A DNA stretch of 35,733 bases from Lachnospiraceae bacterium (GTDB lineage Bacteria; Bacillota; Clostridia; Lachnospirales; Lachnospiraceae), in contig JAJQDT010000068.1 of assembly GCA_021202075.1 (NCBI GenBank), positions 1-35,733 of the forward strand. The letters are read 5' to 3'. The notes beneath the pieces are model-generated. The model ran no database searches and was not told where the DNA came from. It worked only from the letters and a program-made list of their open reading frames with translations. The position numbers were made by a program, and so were the translations under genes. Of this stretch, positions 32,265 to 35,733 are shown in pieces. Each line of letters begins with the position of its first letter. The first letter of the stretch is position 1.

Positions 32265-33810
32265 CGAACTGCTTCGTGATATTGGGAATTATCTGGAGAT
32301 GATGGGCTACAAGGTAATTGTCCTGAACCTGGTCGATATGGATGCGTCGGACGGCTACAATCCTTTTGTCTACATCCGATGCGACGAGGATGTGACGAAG
32401 TTGATCACGAACCTGATCGCGAATACGACCCCGAAAGGCTCGACCCCGAATGACCCGTTTTGGGAGCGCTCGGAATCGATGCTCCTGCAGGCGATCTTTC
32501 TGTATGTCTGGTATGAGTTTCCAAAGCAGGGCAGGACTCCGAACTTCCGTGGTGTGCTGGAATTGCTGAATAAGGCGAAGGTATCCGATGATGAGGAAAA
32601 TCATTCGGAGCTCGATGAGCTGATGTATCAGCTTCCGGAAGATCATCCGGCCCTGATCACTTACAAAAAAGTCTGTACCGGCGCGGCAGATACGATTCGT
32701 TCGATCATTATCTCTGCGAATGCGCGTTTGGCGTATTTGCAAAATCCGAAAGTCTTGCGCATCCTGGACAATGATGATATTGACATCCCAGCGATGGGTG
32801 AGGGCGTTTATGAGAACCCGGACCGTAAAGTGGCGCTGTTTTGCGTGATCCCGGATAACGACAAGTCCTATAATTTCCTGGTTGGAATGCTCTACAGCCA
32901 GATTTTTCAAGAACTCTATTACATCGCTGACCACAAGTACGGTGGTGGCCGTTTACCTGTTCCTGTAGCTCTATGGATGGATGAATTTGCCAATTGCGCC
33001 TTGCCAGATGGTTTTCTGGAAATCCTGGCGACCTGCCGGAGCCGCGAAATCTCCTGTAATATCATTATCCAGAATCTTGCGCAGCTGAAAACTCTGTTCA
33101 AGGACAGCTGGGAGAGCATCACAGGAAATTCGGACATTTTGGTGTACCTTGGCGGTAATGAACAGAGTACGCACAAATTCATTTCGGAGATGCTTGGTAA
33201 GACGACGATCGATAAGAAATCATCCGGTGAGACACTTGGTAATCATGGCTCCAGCAGCCGGAATTATGATGTGTTGGGGCGCGATATCCTTGATCCGAGC
33301 GAGGTTCGGAAAGTGGATAATAAAAAGTGCCTGATTTTTATCAAAGGTTTCGACCCGATTTACGATGACAAGTATCATACGGCGGAGAAAGAGGAGTATA
33401 AACTCGCCATGAAACTCGGTCCTTATGAACACAAGAAAAGGCAGTGGCTGCAGGATGGCAGGGACATCTTCTATATAAATGGTCCGAAAGGCGGCGGGAA
33501 TCCTTATGAATCCATGTATTACCAAGTGGAGAACTATCTCAGCATTTTCGAGGATTCTACCGCTTACGAAGAACTCAAAACGCTGTCGGATTATGGGGCG
33601 GAAAACCAGCTTGTTCCGGTAGGTGATGGCTATATTTACCAGAATAAAGTCTTGTATCCTGTTATTTCCCAGGATGCAGTTCCAGTAAAAACAGGCCTGG
33701 GACAGCTCACAAAGCATCCGGTGGTGGGATACTCTTACAAAGGGAAATCAATTCTTGTGGACTCAGAAGTGGTAAAAGAGATTTTTACACCACTGAACCG
33801 TATGACATGA
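32265..33810 (+). pseudogene. virD4: VirD4/TraG coupling protein, C-terminal fragment
   Basis: The fragment begins ELLRDIGNYLEMMGYKVIVL, continuing the N-terminal piece without lost residues, and runs 514 codons. It contains the Walker B region ALWMDEFANCALPDG, the motor segment CRSREISCNIIIQNLAQLK and the conserved QST/KTTI region of VirD4/TraG proteins. It has no promoter or ribosome binding site of its own next to the junction; internal ATGs such as 32299 could allow partial translation but without Walker A. It is broken only by the insertion, with no other frameshift or stop, so the interruption looks recent or reversible. Confidence 0.9.
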
Positions 33811-33862
33811 AGAATAAGCAAAATTGAAAAAAATGATTGAGATGAAAGCGAGGACGATATGA

Positions 33863-34312
33863 TTGAGTGAAAAGAAAATGCTGGCATTTGACTGGCAGTT
33901 TGGACAGGAGGAGGTTTCATTGCGAGTGGCTTCTTATATGAACAATAACAGCCTTTATGTGGGATTGATTTGCAGAACGGAGTATGGTCTGGAGCCGTTT
34001 GGAGATATGACGGTCAACCTTCCTGTCAGTGATATAGTTCCGTTAAAATCGAACGAGGCCTACATCAACGGTGATATGTCGAAGAGTCTGCTGGCATTTA
34101 TCCAGAAGAATAAGCTTGGGACAGTCCTTCCGGAAGTAGGCTATTCAGGTTATGGACAATACGCGAAAGTGGCGTTTGACATGGATCGTTTGAAGGAATT
34201 TGATCCCGCTGGCGTGGAACGCCATCTTCAGCAATACAGCAAAAATAATAAGGAAACCAGGGTGGCGCACAGGATGGAAGATTCGCATAAGCGGAAAAGG
34301 ACAGGTCGATGA
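33863..34312 (+). CDS. DUF4313-like ICE protein
   Basis: A 149-residue soluble protein. The core (VGLICRTEYGLEPFGDMTVN, then EAYINGDMSKSLLAFIQKNK, then GYSGYGQYAKVAFDMDRL) resembles DUF4313 proteins of clostridial conjugative elements, which occur close to virD4. Function unknown. A TTG at 33863 behind AGGA is the likely start; an ATG at 33878 is the alternative. The stop overlaps a small ORF by ATGA. Confidence 0.62.
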   Translation: MSEKKMLAFDWQFGQEEVSLRVASYMNNNSLYVGLICRTEYGLEPFGDMTVNLPVSDIVPLKSNEAYINGDMSKSLLAFIQKNKLGTVLPEVGYSGYGQYAKVAFDMDRLKEFDPAGVERHLQQYSKNNKETRVAHRMEDSHKRKRTGR

Positions 34313-34434
34313 CATTCGAGAAGATGGGAGAGACGACGATAATGGCAGTGAAAACAGATTTACGGATAGATGGGAGCGGATATCATGCAGGAAATAAAAT
34401 ATCTGACGGAAAAAGATATGGAATACTTTTATAA
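34309..34434 (+). CDS. possible 41-residue overlapping ORF
   Basis: An ATG overlapping the stop of the DUF4313-like gene (ATGA) opens a 41-codon frame, MTFEKMGETTIMAVKTDLRI and on, which ends 50 bases inside the next gene. It could serve translational coupling between the two larger genes or be a real small protein. Confidence 0.35.
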   Translation: MTFEKMGETTIMAVKTDLRIDGSGYHAGNKISDGKRYGILL

Positions 34435-34921
34435 GCTGGAGGAACGGGGGGAAGCGGTCATCATTCGCCTGGAGCCGGAGCAGCTTCTTTCGCTTGACCT
34501 TTCAGAATTAGACAGAAGAAAAGCGGATGCTAATGGCGAAATCAGTGAGGCAGAAGTCATGCAGTGGCTACAGCAACATTCATCGGAACTTCGGCAGAAA
34601 TATGAAGAAAATGAAGCTGTATTGCAGGAAAACCGGCAGCTGAGGGAGGCACTTGGAGGAAATAAAAGAACAAATGCTGACACTGGCCAAGATGAAACAG
34701 CATCTGGAAGGAATGTTCCTACTAATGGAAAAGGTGGGAAGCAGACTTTGGTCAGGCGGCTGCAGGAGGTGCGGCTGAATGAAGAACAGACAGAAATCAT
34801 AGATGATGCGATTAGAAAGGGGATGGGAGAGGAACAGCTCCTTATCTTACTCAGGGATGGGTGGACAACAGATGAGATGCGCAAATTATGTGAGATGTTC
34901 TTGCAGGAAACTCATGGCTGA
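34385..34921 (+). CDS. hypothetical ICE protein with coiled coil
   Basis: A 178-residue acidic protein: MQEIKYLTEKDMEYFYKLEE at the start, a coiled-coil middle (SELRQKYEENEAVLQENRQL), a Gly/Asn/Thr-rich linker and a C-terminal helical segment (TEIIDDAIRKGMGEEQLLIL) like a short repeat seen in helical-bundle proteins. The ATG at 34385 is preferred because GGGAG lies 8 bases upstream; an ATG at 34370 has no site. It is the last gene of the ICE operon before a strong terminator. I do not recognise the family. Confidence 0.6.
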   Translation: MQEIKYLTEKDMEYFYKLEERGEAVIIRLEPEQLLSLDLSELDRRKADANGEISEAEVMQWLQQHSSELRQKYEENEAVLQENRQLREALGGNKRTNADTGQDETASGRNVPTNGKGGKQTLVRRLQEVRLNEEQTEIIDDAIRKGMGEEQLLILLRDGWTTDEMRKLCEMFLQETHG

Positions 34922-34955
34922 TTCCATCAGAAGAAAAAGTAAAATGTCGATGCAT

Positions 34956-35001
34956 ACCCGCAGCTGTCGAAAATCTTTTGTTTCGACGGCTGCGGGTTTT
35001 T
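34956..35001 (+). terminator. strong intrinsic terminator of the ICE operon
   Basis: ACCCGCAGCTGTCGAAA (34956-34972) pairs with TTTCGACGGCTGCGGGT (34981-34997) with one G-U pair, loop ATCTTTTG, then TTTTT. It ends the plus-strand operon; the convergent gene ends 103 bp further on. Confidence 0.9.
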
Positions 35002-35103
35002 GTAGTAATAATGCCATTGACGGGATTGTACTTTATTCTTTTTTGGCTGAGAAGAATTTGTGACAGTATTGCATCGCGAAAGCAGCAGGTCATTTATGAA
35101 ATT

Positions 35104-35655
35104 TCATTTGTTTTCCTTAAATGGCAGTGCATTTGTGATGAAGGTCAGGGCATCAATGACTGCTTCTATAATCAAAACAATCCCTGTAAATTTCCATAGA
35201 ACCGCGGTGGTTGCAAAGGGATTTGTCAGAATAATGATAGCAAATACAACGGTAAGCAGCGCACTGATCAGGCTGATATACCAGTATTTTTTCTTCAAAC
35301 GCAGCATATCAACAGCCCATTGGATTTTGCAGGCACCAGTTACCAGATTCATGATCCCATAAAAGACGGTGAGAAGCGGGAATGTGATAATAAACCAGTC
35401 AGACCGAAGCGTAAAGAAGAAGCCGATCAGAAGCAGCAAAAGACCGCTTGCCAGCCTGTTTTCCCGTGAGGCTTCCGGTGGATCTGTACGAAAATATTTT
35501 ATCGCGTTTACTGCACCCGTAATGACCATGATTACACCGAGTGCGATCAAAATGCCCCTGGTAAAGCCAACCGGATTGATCAGGAGCAGGACGCCGATGA
35601 TGATTTCCGCGATAAACATAAGAAGATTTGCCGGAAGCTGTTTTACTTTGCTCAT
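35104..35655 (-). CDS. HdeD/DUF308-family membrane protein
   Basis: A 183-residue protein with six predicted membrane helices in three pairs (for example LLMFIAEIIIGVLLLINPVG, LASGLLLLLIGFFFTL and ISLISALLTVVFAIIILTNP). The repeated LL(x)NP-type turns are typical of HdeD/DUF308 proteins, which in enterobacteria are linked to acid resistance; the role in Firmicutes is unknown. AAGGAGG lies 10 bases before the ATG at 35655. It is transcribed toward the ICE operon and may be ICE cargo or flanking host DNA. The 78 bp upstream to the window edge contain no clear promoter. Confidence 0.75.
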   Translation of the reverse strand: MSKVKQLPANLLMFIAEIIIGVLLLINPVGFTRGILIALGVIMVITGAVNAIKYFRTDPPEASRENRLASGLLLLLIGFFFTLRSDWFIITFPLLTVFYGIMNLVTGACKIQWAVDMLRLKKKYWYISLISALLTVVFAIIILTNPFATTAVLWKFTGIVLIIEAVIDALTFITNALPFKENK

Positions 35656-35733
35656 TTTTCATTCCTCCTTGATTTGTGCGGTAGTGTCAAATCCTACCCA
35701 TTTTTTAGTGCCTAAATCCTATAGAAACCTTGA

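Overview
The window reads as a stack of mobile DNA from a gut-type Gram-positive anaerobe of the class Clostridia, most likely Lachnospiraceae or a relative. This rests on the strong AGGAGG-type ribosome binding sites, the sets of genes known from clostridial conjugative elements (helicase/methylase fusion, DUF3849-YodL, DUF5688, SpoVG-like, PcfB, VirD4), a Tn4451-type serine recombinase, and GHKL/LytTR signalling. There are no rRNA or tRNA genes, no CRISPR array and no recognisable antibiotic-resistance gene.

Layer 1 is an integrative conjugative element (ICE). Positions 1-12004 carry the 3' part of a giant methylase/helicase, small accessory genes, a SpoVG-like protein, a PcfB-like protein and the first ~170 codons of the VirD4/TraG coupling protein. 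The rest of VirD4 resumes at 32265 and is followed by a DUF4313-like gene, a 178-aa protein, a strong terminator and a convergent HdeD/DUF308-like membrane protein.

Layer 2 is a ~20.3-kb element (about 12005-32263) that splits virD4. Its core (12-19.6 kb) is an integrative mobilizable element: large serine recombinase, DnaD-like replisome organiser with an origin-like sequence inside the gene, DnaC-like loader, a small DUF3847-like protein, a hairpin-rich oriT-like region, a MobA/MobL relaxase and TnpW. Joining the two ends at a shared GG restores the virD4 reading frame exactly, so the interruption looks reversible.

Layer 3 is the cargo (19.7-30.4 kb). It holds a small resolvase, an AgrC-like kinase, a LytTR regulator, a LytTR-type operator placed just upstream of a promoter, and a stand-alone receiver-like protein that has lost its phosphorylation residues. 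A surface-protein locus follows: four small secreted proteins and one Thr/Glu-rich secreted protein share a domain with the pattern DITW..(M/L).FTY...W...HTY. Three of the small ones are tandem copies with almost identical first halves and divergent second halves. Two related single-pass membrane proteins and a large Ser/Glu/Thr-rich protein with a sorting-signal-like C terminus complete the set. I recognise no described system with this composition.

Layer 4 is the right end of the element. A 31-aa holin-like type I toxin, too short for usual gene finding, faces a predicted antisense RNA that shares its terminator. An IS630-family insertion sequence has landed at a TA about 27 bp upstream of the toxin start and appears to have made a hybrid promoter there.
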